Positions 45,847-53,169 of a DNA stretch of 64,000 nt are shown here, one piece after another. The notes beneath the pieces were generated by a model. That model was not told where the DNA came from and did not search any database. It was given only the letters and a program-made list of their open reading frames with translations. Origin of the DNA: Flavobacterium xueshanense (GTDB taxonomy: Bacteria > Bacteroidota > Bacteroidia > Flavobacteriales > Flavobacteriaceae); the NCBI RefSeq assembly GCF_900112975.1, contig NZ_FONQ01000016.1, positions 1-64,000 on the forward strand, read 5' to 3'. Numbering within the stretch: the first letter of the stretch is position 1; the number at the start of each line of letters is the position of its first letter. A program made the position numbers and the translations under genes.

Positions 45847-46284
45847 ATGACATTCGACAAAGAAAAAATACTTCAGTATTGCAATCACGTTTCTAAAAAT
45901 ACCTTAATGCAAACATTGAATATTGAATATACTGATGCAGGAGAGGATTTTTTAGTGGCCACAATGCCCGTGAATTCTTCCGTGCATCAACCAATGGGAT
46001 TGTTGCATGGCGGCGCTTCAGTGGCTTTAGCAGAGAGTGTAGGTAGTGCTGCCTCTATGCTATACGTTAATTCCGACGTAAGTGAAATTCGCGGTATCGA
46101 GATTTCAGCCAATCATTTGAAAGCAAAACGGGATGGAATTGTAACGGCAACCGCTAAGATTGTCCACAAGGGCCGAAGTATTCACCTTTGGGAAATACGA
46201 ATTACTGATGAAAACAATAATTTAATCTCACTTTGTAAGTTGACGAATATGGTTTTGCCAAAAAGAAAAAACGGAGATAAATAA
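45847..46284 (+). CDS. menI: Hotdog-fold thioesterase, probably DHNA-CoA hydrolase
   Basis: 145 residues of the PaaI/YdiI type. The core MGLLHGGASVALAESVGSAA holds the helix with the catalytic glutamate/aspartate position. GIEISANHLKAKRDG and ITDENNNLISLCKLTN complete the hotdog fold. The next clear gene downstream is isochorismate synthase (menF), and in many bacteria a thioesterase of this type releases 1,4-dihydroxy-2-naphthoate in menaquinone synthesis. That assignment comes from context; a general acyl-CoA thioesterase cannot be excluded. Its stop TAA overlaps the ATG of a 26-codon frame. Confidence 0.75.
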   Translation: MTFDKEKILQYCNHVSKNTLMQTLNIEYTDAGEDFLVATMPVNSSVHQPMGLLHGGASVALAESVGSAASMLYVNSDVSEIRGIEISANHLKAKRDGIVTATAKIVHKGRSIHLWEIRITDENNNLISLCKLTNMVLPKRKNGDK

Positions 46285-46364
46285 TGGAAGTAAATGTAGC
46301 TAAAGCCAAAAAACAGTTTCTGGAAAAATTGACTAATATGGTTTTGAAAAAATCAAGCAAGTAA
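46284..46364 (+). CDS. Possible 26-codon ORF coupled to the thioesterase gene
   Basis: It starts at an ATG that overlaps the thioesterase stop (TAATG) and ends at 46364. The last half reads KLTNMVLKKSSK and echoes the end of the thioesterase, KLTNMVLPKRKN, so it may come from a partial duplication of that gene's 3' end. No ribosome-binding site or family is evident. It may not be translated. Confidence 0.3.
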   Translation: MEVNVAKAKKQFLEKLTNMVLKKSSK

Positions 46365-46409
46365 TAACACCTAGAGTTTTAATGAAATTTATATTTTAAT
46401 AAATTAAAG

Positions 46410-47480
46410 ATGATTGATTTTTTTATAAAAGTAAAGCAACAAAAAGCTCAGAATTTACCGTTTGTACTATACAGAAAACCAAATGATGTCAAACTAGTAG
46501 GTTTTTTTCAGAACAATGACCATTTATATTTTGCAGAAAATTTTGAAGAAACAGGTTTTGTTTTTGCTCCTTTTGAAGGCAGTCAAAGAATACTCATTCC
46601 TAAAAATCAATCTGTAAAATGGGAAGAATTGATTACTTTTTTGGAAGAAAATCAAGACTTAAATTTCAGAGATTCAGAAGATAGTACAGCTAAAGTACAT
46701 TTTGAAAATCTTGTTCAAAAAGGTATTGATGTTATTGCAAAAGGGACTTTAAAAAAAGTGGTTGTATCAAGGAAAGAAATCGTTGATTTGTTAAATTTTG
46801 ATTTAGTTTTGATTTTCGAAAAATTAATTCAAAGTTATCCAACTGCTTTTTGCTATTGTTGGTTTCATCCAAAAATAGGATTATGGATGGGTGCCACGCC
46901 AGAGCGATTATTGAAGTCCAGTAACAATAATTTCGATACAATGTCATTAGCTGGAACGCAAAAAATTCAGGGTGCGAAAGAAGTAGTTTGGGAGAAAAAG
47001 GAAATGGAGGAGCAGCAGTTTGTAACCGATTTTATTTTAAATAATCTTAAGGATCTAACTTCAGAAGTTTCCGTTTCAAGTCCCTATACCGCACAAGCTG
47101 GAACTTTAGCGCACATTAAAACAGATATTGAAGGGGTAATCAATGAGAATTCAAGTTTGAAACAAGTCGTTTCCGTTTTGCATCCAACACCCGCCGTATG
47201 CGGATTGCCAAAAGAATCTGCCAGAGATTTTATTATTAAAAATGAAGGCTACGAAAGAGAATATTATACCGGTTTTTTAGGGGAATTAAACAAGGAAGGA
47301 AGTAATGAGGAAGAATTAAATTCCGATTTGTTTGTCAATTTGCGATGCATGCAAATTAAAAATAATCAAGCGCATTTGTATATGGGTTGTGGTATTACAA
47401 AGGACAGTATTCCTGAAAAAGAGTGGAAAGAAAGTGTTAATAAAGCTGTTACAATGAAAAAAATATTGAATATGCAGTAA
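46410..47480 (+). CDS. menF: Isochorismate synthase (chorismate-binding enzyme)
   Basis: 356 residues, somewhat shorter than E. coli MenF (431). It converts chorismate to isochorismate, opening menaquinone synthesis. The chorismate-binding core has GATPERLLKS, MSLAGTQKI, a KKEMEEQQFVTDFI segment, HPTPAVCGLPKESA and the late MGCGITKDSIPEKEWKES with the magnesium/substrate residues. A siderophore-type isochorismate synthase is the alternative, but no siderophore genes are near. It follows the thioesterase by about 125 bases on the same strand. Confidence 0.9.
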   Translation: MIDFFIKVKQQKAQNLPFVLYRKPNDVKLVGFFQNNDHLYFAENFEETGFVFAPFEGSQRILIPKNQSVKWEELITFLEENQDLNFRDSEDSTAKVHFENLVQKGIDVIAKGTLKKVVVSRKEIVDLLNFDLVLIFEKLIQSYPTAFCYCWFHPKIGLWMGATPERLLKSSNNNFDTMSLAGTQKIQGAKEVVWEKKEMEEQQFVTDFILNNLKDLTSEVSVSSPYTAQAGTLAHIKTDIEGVINENSSLKQVVSVLHPTPAVCGLPKESARDFIIKNEGYEREYYTGFLGELNKEGSNEEELNSDLFVNLRCMQIKNNQAHLYMGCGITKDSIPEKEWKESVNKAVTMKKILNMQ

Positions 47481-47575
47481 TATCTTTGTTGCAGAAACCA
47501 AAATATAAAGAGTTATTGGGTGCAGATAATGAGCTCTTTCAATTATTAAGAAAAAAATTATTAAACGAATTTTAG

Positions 47576-48292
47576 ATGAAATTAGATATACTTGCTTTTG
47601 GTGCACATCCTGATGATGTGGAATTGGGTTGTGCAGGAACCATTTTAAAAGAAATTTCTTTAGGAAAAACGGTTGGAATTATCGATTTGACCCGAGGAGA
47701 ATTAGGGACGCGGGGTTCAGCTGAAATAAGAGATCAGGAAGCAAATGCTGCTGCAAAGATCCTTGGTGTTTCAGCGCGTGAAAATTTAGAAATGCGCGAT
47801 GGTTTTTTTGTCAATGACGAAAAGCACCAATTGGAAATCATAAAAATGATTCGCAAGTATCAACCGGCAATTGTTTTGTGTAATGCCATAGATGACCGTC
47901 ATATCGATCATGCAAAGGGAAGCAAATTAGTTTCGAATGCTTGTTTCTTGTCTGGATTAATGAAGATTGAAACTTCATTGGAAGGAAAGCAGCAAAAGGC
48001 TTGGCGACCAAAATTAGTGTATCATTATATACAATGGAAAAACATAGAACCAGATTTTGTAGTTGATATTACTGGTTTTACCGATAAAAAAATTGAATCG
48101 ATTTTGGCCTACGGTTCACAGTTTTATGATGCAAATTCTAATGAACCGGAGTCACCAATTTCGAGTAAAAACTTCTTGGAAAGCCTGAATTACCGATCCA
48201 GAGATTTAGGAAGGCTCACAGGAGTAGATCATGCGGAAGGATTTACTGTAGAAAGATATTTGGCAGTCAATAGCTTAGGAGATTTAATGTAA
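47576..48292 (+). CDS. bshB1: Bacillithiol biosynthesis deacetylase BshB1
   Basis: 238 residues. It removes acetyl from GlcNAc-malate, the second step to bacillithiol, a low-molecular-weight thiol found in Firmicutes and many Bacteroidota. It belongs to the PIG-L/LmbE zinc deacetylases. The zinc site is formed by FGAHPDDVELGC near the N-terminus and the later DDRHIDHAKGSKL. The DLTRGELGTRGSAEIRDQEA segment and the closing DHAEGFTVER are diagnostic of BshB1. It lies 95 bases downstream of menF on the same strand and may be co-transcribed with it. Confidence 0.93.
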   Translation: MKLDILAFGAHPDDVELGCAGTILKEISLGKTVGIIDLTRGELGTRGSAEIRDQEANAAAKILGVSARENLEMRDGFFVNDEKHQLEIIKMIRKYQPAIVLCNAIDDRHIDHAKGSKLVSNACFLSGLMKIETSLEGKQQKAWRPKLVYHYIQWKNIEPDFVVDITGFTDKKIESILAYGSQFYDANSNEPESPISSKNFLESLNYRSRDLGRLTGVDHAEGFTVERYLAVNSLGDLM

Positions 48293-48319
48293 ATTTCATG
48301 TAATTTTACAAAAAAAATA

Positions 48320-48350
48320 TTTGCAGAAGTAAACTTATGTCGTATATTTG
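48320..48350 (+). promoter_or_regulatory. Promoter of tRNA-His
   Basis: TTTG (48320-48323), 19 bases, TATATTTG (48343-48350). This is an exact match to the Bacteroidota housekeeping pattern, and the tRNA begins 17 bases downstream. Confidence 0.85.
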
Positions 48351-48367
48351 CCACCGCTAAGCAAATG

Positions 48368-48441
48368 GTGGTTGTAGCTCAGTTGGTTAGAGCATCGGTT
48401 TGTGGTACCGAGGGTCGCGGGTTCGAGCCCCGTCTTCCACC
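48368..48441 (+). tRNA. tRNA-His (anticodon GTG)
   Basis: 74 bases ending at the discriminator C. The D arm (tagctcagttggttagagc), anticodon stem TCGGT/ACCGA around TTGTGGT with anticodon GTG, and the T arm with GGTTCGAGCC are all present. The base before the first pair is G (48367), opposite the discriminator C (48441), the G-1:C73 pair special to tRNA-His. CCA is not fully encoded (CA follows). The acceptor stem has two adjacent U:U oppositions at pairs 5 and 6, which is unusual. Promoter and terminator are clear. Confidence 0.95.
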
Positions 48442-48450
48442 CAGAAAGCA

Positions 48451-48480
48451 AAAGCTTCGAAGAAATTCGAGGCTTTTTTT
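48451..48480 (+). terminator. Terminator of tRNA-His
   Basis: aaagcttcgaa and ttcgaggcttt pair with a single mismatch around gaaa, followed by seven T. Confidence 0.8.
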
Positions 48481-48499
48481 GTGGGATAAAGTTTCGTGA

Positions 48500-48658
48500 A
48501 AGTATAGCGATTATTTTATTGGCGTGAATATTGTAAAAGGAAATGAAGATGGCATTGCACTCAAATATGTTACTTACGATTTCACAAGTAATGCAAGTGC
48601 CGTTGTAGTTTTCCGGGCAGACATTCCTGTTTCGAGTTATAATGGTTGTTTTACATAA
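48500..48658 (+). pseudogene. Orphan coding fragment downstream of tRNA-His
   Basis: In one frame the sequence reads YSDYFIGVNIVKGNEDGIAL, continuing KYVTYDFTSNASAVVVFR and DIPVSSYNGCFT to a TAA at 48656-48658. The codon pattern looks protein-coding, but there is no ATG and a TGA stands just before it (48497-48499). A GTG start inside would give about 44 residues. I do not recognise a family. It may be the tail of a gene lost by deletion. Its position beside a tRNA gene would also fit a remnant of integration. Confidence 0.35.
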
Positions 48659-48752
48659 AACGTATTTTCTTTTGTGTATCTTTGGGCACATTACATAGTT
48701 AAATCAAACGAATATATACTTTCAAAATTTTAAATATTATTTACATAATTTA

Positions 48753-49943
48753 ATGAAAAACGAGAAAATCAATTCTAAAATTCTTAAAAGTAATTACGTT
48801 CCGACTGCCGAATTTTATAGCCAAATAATAGATAGTTTACATGATTACTCGATTTTTACTCTTGACAATGACTTTATAATTAATAGCTGGAGTTCCGGTT
48901 CAACCAAAATATTTGGTTACGAGCCAGACCAAATTATAGGACAGCATTTTGATGTGATTTTTACTGATAAAGATATACAAAATGGTATTCCGCAAACAGA
49001 AATTAAAGCTGCATTAAAAGAGGGAAGAGCTACTGATAACAGATGGCATATTTGTAAGGATAGAAGTGAATTTTATGCTAATGGTTTGGTTTTTCCGCTT
49101 ATTGGAATCGATGGTGAGATGTTAGGATTCGTAAAAATCCTGCGAGATTTGACCGAGAGGAAGAAATCTGAGGATGCGATAAAAAAATATATAAAAGAAC
49201 TGGAAGATCTTAATTCGCACAAAGAGAACGTTCTTGCTATTGTTTCACATGATTTAAGAAGTCCCTTGTCTGGCATTATTGGAACGGCAGAATATTTGAA
49301 AACAAATCTGGACCGATTAGAAACCAGTAAGGTAAAAGAAATGCTTAATTTGCTTCACAAAACCGCGGTTGATGAATTAAATATGCTGGACAATTTAGTC
49401 GAATGGGCCAGAATAAAATATGCCTCGGATGTTTTTTCTCCATCAAAAATTGATCTCTTTGATTATGTACAAAAGGTTTTTAAATCTTTTAAGGAATTGG
49501 CATCTTTAAATAACATTCATCTTATTAATCAAATTGAAGCTAATACCATTGTTTTTGCAGATGGGAAAATGTTATATTCGGTTTTTCAAAATATTGTTTC
49601 TAATGCTATTAAGCATTCGTTGACTGACGGAGAAATTATCGTTTCGGCGAAAATCGAGGCTCAAATAGCCATAATTCAAATAAAAGATTCCGGAGTTGGA
49701 ATGTCTAAAGATGTTCAAGACAAACTTTTTACTCCGCAAATGAGTACACTATCTAAAGCAAGAAAAGATAACAAAGGTGCCGGAATTGGACTTTTATTGG
49801 TTAAAGGATTTTTAGAGCGAAATGACGGTAAAATATGGGTTGAAAGTGTTGAAGGAAAAGGTACTTCATTTTATTTTACATTACCTGTTGAGGAACCTTT
49901 GTATAAAATTGACAGCGCGGATAATATAGAATTTGACGAGTGA
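48753..49943 (+). CDS. PAS-domain sensor histidine kinase
   Basis: 396 residues, no membrane helix, so probably cytoplasmic. The PAS domain is at about 25-140 (FTLDNDFIINSWSSGSTKIF, YEPDQIIGQHFDVIFTDKD, the C-terminal RDLTERKKSED). HisKA follows with the phospho-acceptor histidine in LAIVSHDLRSPLSGI. The ATPase domain has the N-box FQNIVSNAIKHS and the G boxes KDSGVGMSKDV and GAGIGLLLVKGF. No response regulator is adjacent, so it is an orphan kinase. The signal is unknown; heme or flavin contacts cannot be judged from sequence. Confidence 0.92.
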   Translation: MKNEKINSKILKSNYVPTAEFYSQIIDSLHDYSIFTLDNDFIINSWSSGSTKIFGYEPDQIIGQHFDVIFTDKDIQNGIPQTEIKAALKEGRATDNRWHICKDRSEFYANGLVFPLIGIDGEMLGFVKILRDLTERKKSEDAIKKYIKELEDLNSHKENVLAIVSHDLRSPLSGIIGTAEYLKTNLDRLETSKVKEMLNLLHKTAVDELNMLDNLVEWARIKYASDVFSPSKIDLFDYVQKVFKSFKELASLNNIHLINQIEANTIVFADGKMLYSVFQNIVSNAIKHSLTDGEIIVSAKIEAQIAIIQIKDSGVGMSKDVQDKLFTPQMSTLSKARKDNKGAGIGLLLVKGFLERNDGKIWVESVEGKGTSFYFTLPVEEPLYKIDSADNIEFDE

Positions 49944-49964
49944 GTTTAGTTCTATTAATTAATA

Positions 49965-50004
49965 AAAAAAAAAGAGCTTTGAAGTGATTCAAAGCTCTTT
50001 TTTT
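49965..50004 (+). terminator. Terminator of the PAS kinase gene
   Basis: aaagagctttga (49971-49982) pairs with tcaaagctcttt (49989-50000), with A and T runs outside. It may serve both strands. Confidence 0.85.
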
Positions 50005-50020
50005 ATGGGTTTTGCACAAG

Positions 50021-50126
50021 GGATAGGAGTGGAAATCCTTTATTGTCTCGTTTTTTAGCGAGACAATAAAGATTGTAACGGATAGCCCGACCACGCTGTA
50101 ACGTTAGTGAAAGCGTGGATGTGCCC
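50021..50126 (+). repeat. Two-hairpin intergenic element, copy 4
   Basis: The best-formed copy. GGATAGGAGTGGAAATCC, then a strong hairpin (tttattgtctcg ... cgagacaataaa), GATTGTAACGGATAGCCCGA, a second hairpin (ccacgct ... agcgtgg), and GATGTGCCC. It lies between the kinase terminator and the 3' end of the convergent M28 peptidase gene. Confidence 0.8.
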
Positions 50127-50137
50127 AAATATTCAAT

Positions 50138-51169
50138 CTATTTTTTGTCCACAATAGGTCTTTCGGCGCGGTTTGCCAGTTCCCAAGCGGTTACAAACGC
50201 AAATTGAGCTCTTTTGGTTAACGCATCGTATTCAATTTTGTCCGCGCTGTCCGTTGGTTTGTGGTAATCAGCATGAACTCCGTTGAAAAGGAATACAGAT
50301 GGAACACCATTTTTAGCAAAGTTGTAGTGGTCCGAACGCTCATAAAAATGATTTGGATCTTTAGGATCGTTGTATTTATAATCTAAATTCAATTGGGTGT
50401 ATTTAGTGTTTGCAATGGTGCAAATGTTGTCTAAATCAGTTGATAATCGGTTTGCGCCAATCACATAAACATAATTATTGCTGTCTGCGTGGGCTTCATC
50501 ACGACGGCCTATCATATCAATATTGATGTCAGTAATGGTGTTTGCTAACGGGAACAACGGATTTTCAGAATAGTAACGGGAACCATGCAACCCGTGTTCT
50601 TCGCCGGTAACATGAAGAAAAAGTATAGAACGTTTTGGACCATGTCCTGCTTTTTTAGCCATTTGGAAGGCTTGTGCAATTTCTAACAATGCAACGGTTC
50701 CTGAACCATCATCATCGGCACCGTTATAAATTTCTCCATTTTTTGTACCTACATGATCGTAATGGGCCGAAACTACCAAGACTTCATTTGGTTTTTCAGA
50801 ACCTTCAATGTAAGCCCAGACGTTTTCTGAATCTGGTAAGTTTTCATTGCGTTTAGCATTCAGGAAAGCAGCCGGAATTTTTTGGTAGAAGTCAGAAGCT
50901 CCAGTGGGATAGCTGATACCGCTTTTTTTGTATTGATTGATGAGGTAAACGCCTGCTTTTTTCTGACCTGCAGATCCCGTTTCGCGCCCTTCCATTTCGT
51001 CTGAAGCTACGATGTAAAGGTGTGTTTTTAGTTCTTCAGCGGTAATGGTATTCATGTATTTTGTTGGATCGACATGAGTGGTACTTACTTTTTGAGTAAT
51101 ACTTATTTTTTGAGTAGTACAGCTTATGGTTAATGCGACCATGAAACCTAATAAAGGGATTTTTTTCAT
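50138..51169 (-). CDS. M28-family metallopeptidase lipoprotein
   Basis: 343 residues. The signal MKKIPLLGFMVALTISC ends in a lipobox cysteine. A short imperfect repeat (SITQK, SITQKVST) follows. The aminopeptidase fold carries the two-zinc site: the histidine in VVSAHYDHVG, the bridging aspartate in YNGADDDGSGTVALLE, the catalytic glutamates in HVTGEEHGLHGS, the aspartate in DINIDMIGR, and the last histidine in the NGVHADYHKPTDSADKI segment. It should trim N-terminal residues from peptides in the envelope. It begins 3 bases from the dead DUF3667 gene upstream. Confidence 0.9.
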   Translation of the reverse strand: MKKIPLLGFMVALTISCTTQKISITQKVSTTHVDPTKYMNTITAEELKTHLYIVASDEMEGRETGSAGQKKAGVYLINQYKKSGISYPTGASDFYQKIPAAFLNAKRNENLPDSENVWAYIEGSEKPNEVLVVSAHYDHVGTKNGEIYNGADDDGSGTVALLEIAQAFQMAKKAGHGPKRSILFLHVTGEEHGLHGSRYYSENPLFPLANTITDINIDMIGRRDEAHADSNNYVYVIGANRLSTDLDNICTIANTKYTQLNLDYKYNDPKDPNHFYERSDHYNFAKNGVPSVFLFNGVHADYHKPTDSADKIEYDALTKRAQFAFVTAWELANRAERPIVDKK

Positions 51170-51172
51170 TTT

Positions 51173-52186
51173 TTAATGTAAATTAATAAAGGTGTAAATA
51201 GCAAAGATTGATAATATGATAATAATCAGCACGAAGTTAATAAAAAATAACAAGCTGCTTTTTAAGAAAGATATTAAGCGGGTTTCACCATAAAAACGAT
51301 GATGCGCGGGATAGAAATAATATATCATCCATCCGATACCAATAAAATTAACCAGAAACTGAATTAGAGAAATGAAACTCGATTCTGAAATTGGTGTCAG
51401 TCCTTTGTTAATGAGGAACAGTAACAAAAAAATTAGTAATAAAAAGGAAAAGTAATGTAAGGTAAAAATACCGTGATCAAAGTAATACCAGCGTTTTTTA
51501 TTATGGAAAAGCCAAAGAAAAAAAGCAAATATTGGCATGAATATAAACAGAACTTTGGGTAAATTATGGGTGAAGGTGCGTATGAATTTTTCAATAATTT
51601 CGCTTTGTGTGTTTTTCTCTTTAACTAATTGGAATTTTTTATTTATCCAATAACTGAAATCAGATAGCTTTTCTGATTCCGGAGCATTTTTTTGGATAGA
51701 GTCCAGTTGTTCCACGGAGGCGTATCCAAAATTAAATAAGTGATCTTCTTCTTCTGAATCCCTAAGGTTCTTTTTAATGGAATAATTTTTAGATAAACAA
51801 TTTTGAAATGTTTTGTTTTTAGTGGTATTGCTAGATTCCTTTTCGCTGGTATTATCGGAAAAATTGAACTTTCAAAGAAAAATGGTAATCAATAAAAAAG
51901 TGATAAAGCTTCTAAAGATATACAATCTAATGGGAGCCAAATAAGACAATCGTTTTCCCTAAAGATAATCTTTAATAAGCGTGGCAGGTTTGAATAAAAG
52001 ATTTTTTATGGTGCACCAAAAAGCGTTTTCATAATGTGTTAGATCCTCAAAAAAGTGAATAAAGAAATGGTGAAAAGTCTTTGTGGTATCGGTGTTTTCT
52101 TGTCCACAATTTGGACAGAATTTATTTTCCACCAAGTATCTGCAATTAAGGCTGGTTTTTTCGTTTCGGATTTTGCTTTACAACAT
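51173..52186 (-). pseudogene. DUF3667-family membrane protein broken by three in-frame stops
   Basis: A single frame runs from the ATG at 52186 to 51173 and is interrupted only by stop codons. They are TAA at 52178-52180 (third codon), TAG at 51959-51961 (in DYL*GKR, where relatives have glutamine) and TGA at 51872-51874. Between them the sequence is well preserved: KFCPNCGQENTD zinc ribbon, FFEDLTHYENAFWCTIKNLL, GKRLSYLAPIRLYIF, then membrane helices and an end FAIYTFINLH. This is the DUF3667 layout (N-terminal zinc ribbon plus membrane helices), of unknown function. The open 3' part (51173-51715) could be read from a GTG but would lack the ribbon. Recent inactivation is likely. Confidence 0.82.
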
Positions 52187-52286
52187 AAAAAAAAATATAA
52201 ATTCTAGATTTTTTACTGCATTTTAATTTATTAAACTAACAAAAAAACCGAACTTATACTGTTTTTAAAAACTTATATTTTCTACG

Positions 52287-53057
52287 TTATTTTAAAACTT
52301 CTTTTAGGAAAGAATTCATACGCTCCCAAGAACGTTTAGCAGCTTTTTCGTTATAAGCGGCACCTTTTGAATTATCGTTTCCAGCTTCAATTTCAGTAAA
52401 GGCATGTACTGAATTTGAGTAATAAATCATTTCCCAATCTGCTTTACTATCTCTCATTTCTTCTTGAAATGCGGCTACTTCTGCAGCTGGAACATATTTG
52501 TCATCTGCGCCGTGTAATACTAAAATCTCTGCAGTTATTGGAATATTTTTTCTGGAAGCATCACGACCTAAACCTCCGTGAAAAGAAACTGCTCCTTGAA
52601 TTTTCATTCCTGCTCTCGCTGCTTCAAGCGCTCCTGTTCCGCCAAAACAATATCCAATTACTACAATATTGTCTGGGTTAGCCCCCGATTTTACTAACTG
52701 ATCCCATGCCAATTGCATTCGCCGGTGATAATTAGCTATATTACTTTTGTAGAAACCTGATTGTTTTCCAGCCTCTTGTGTGTTAATTGGGTAGTTTCCT
52801 TCACCATAAATATCTGCCACAAACGCATAGTAGCCCATTTTTGACAGTTTTTCTGCTGATTGTTTGGAATGTGCGTCTATTCCTTTCCAAGCGGGAAGGA
52901 TTAAAATTCCGGGCTTAGTTTTGCTTCCTTTTTTAGGACCAATTGACAGTCCATTTAATTTTTGATTTCCATCCGTGTATTTTACGGCTTTTAATTGTGC
53001 AAATGCACCATTGGAAAATAATAATAATCCAAAAAGTACAAAGAAAGTATTTTTCAT
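52287..53057 (-). CDS. Exported dienelactone-hydrolase-family protein
   Basis: 256 residues from the ATG at 53057; an ATG three codons upstream is also possible. MKNTFFVLFGLLLFSNGAFA is a signal peptide. The alpha/beta hydrolase core has the cysteine nucleophile in VVIGYCFGGTGALEAA, the acid in LVLHGADDKYVPAAEV and the catalytic histidine in SNSVHAFTE, which is the Cys-Asp-His triad of dienelactone hydrolases. The substrate is unknown and an ester or lactone is likely. It is a single gene. Confidence 0.9.
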   Translation of the reverse strand: MKNTFFVLFGLLLFSNGAFAQLKAVKYTDGNQKLNGLSIGPKKGSKTKPGILILPAWKGIDAHSKQSAEKLSKMGYYAFVADIYGEGNYPINTQEAGKQSGFYKSNIANYHRRMQLAWDQLVKSGANPDNIVVIGYCFGGTGALEAARAGMKIQGAVSFHGGLGRDASRKNIPITAEILVLHGADDKYVPAAEVAAFQEEMRDSKADWEMIYYSNSVHAFTEIEAGNDNSKGAAYNEKAAKRSWERMNSFLKEVLK

Positions 53058-53169
53058 AATGAACATTTTTATTTTTACAAATGTCTCAATTAATTTGTCC
53101 TAAAATTAAAACTTTGATTTTTTTATCTTATGACAGTATTTTTAATTCTTATTATCAAGAGTAAAGCAA

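Noticed and set aside
47481..47575. Open frame with sequence LLQKPKYKELLGADNELFQL between menF and bshB1
   Set aside because: About 30 codons with only TTG as start and no family. It overlaps the end of menF in another frame, so chance is more likely than a gene.
48335..48691. 118-codon minus-strand frame over tRNA-His
   Set aside because: It is the antisense translation of the tRNA (GLEPATLGTTNRCSNQLSY), a well-known annotation artefact.
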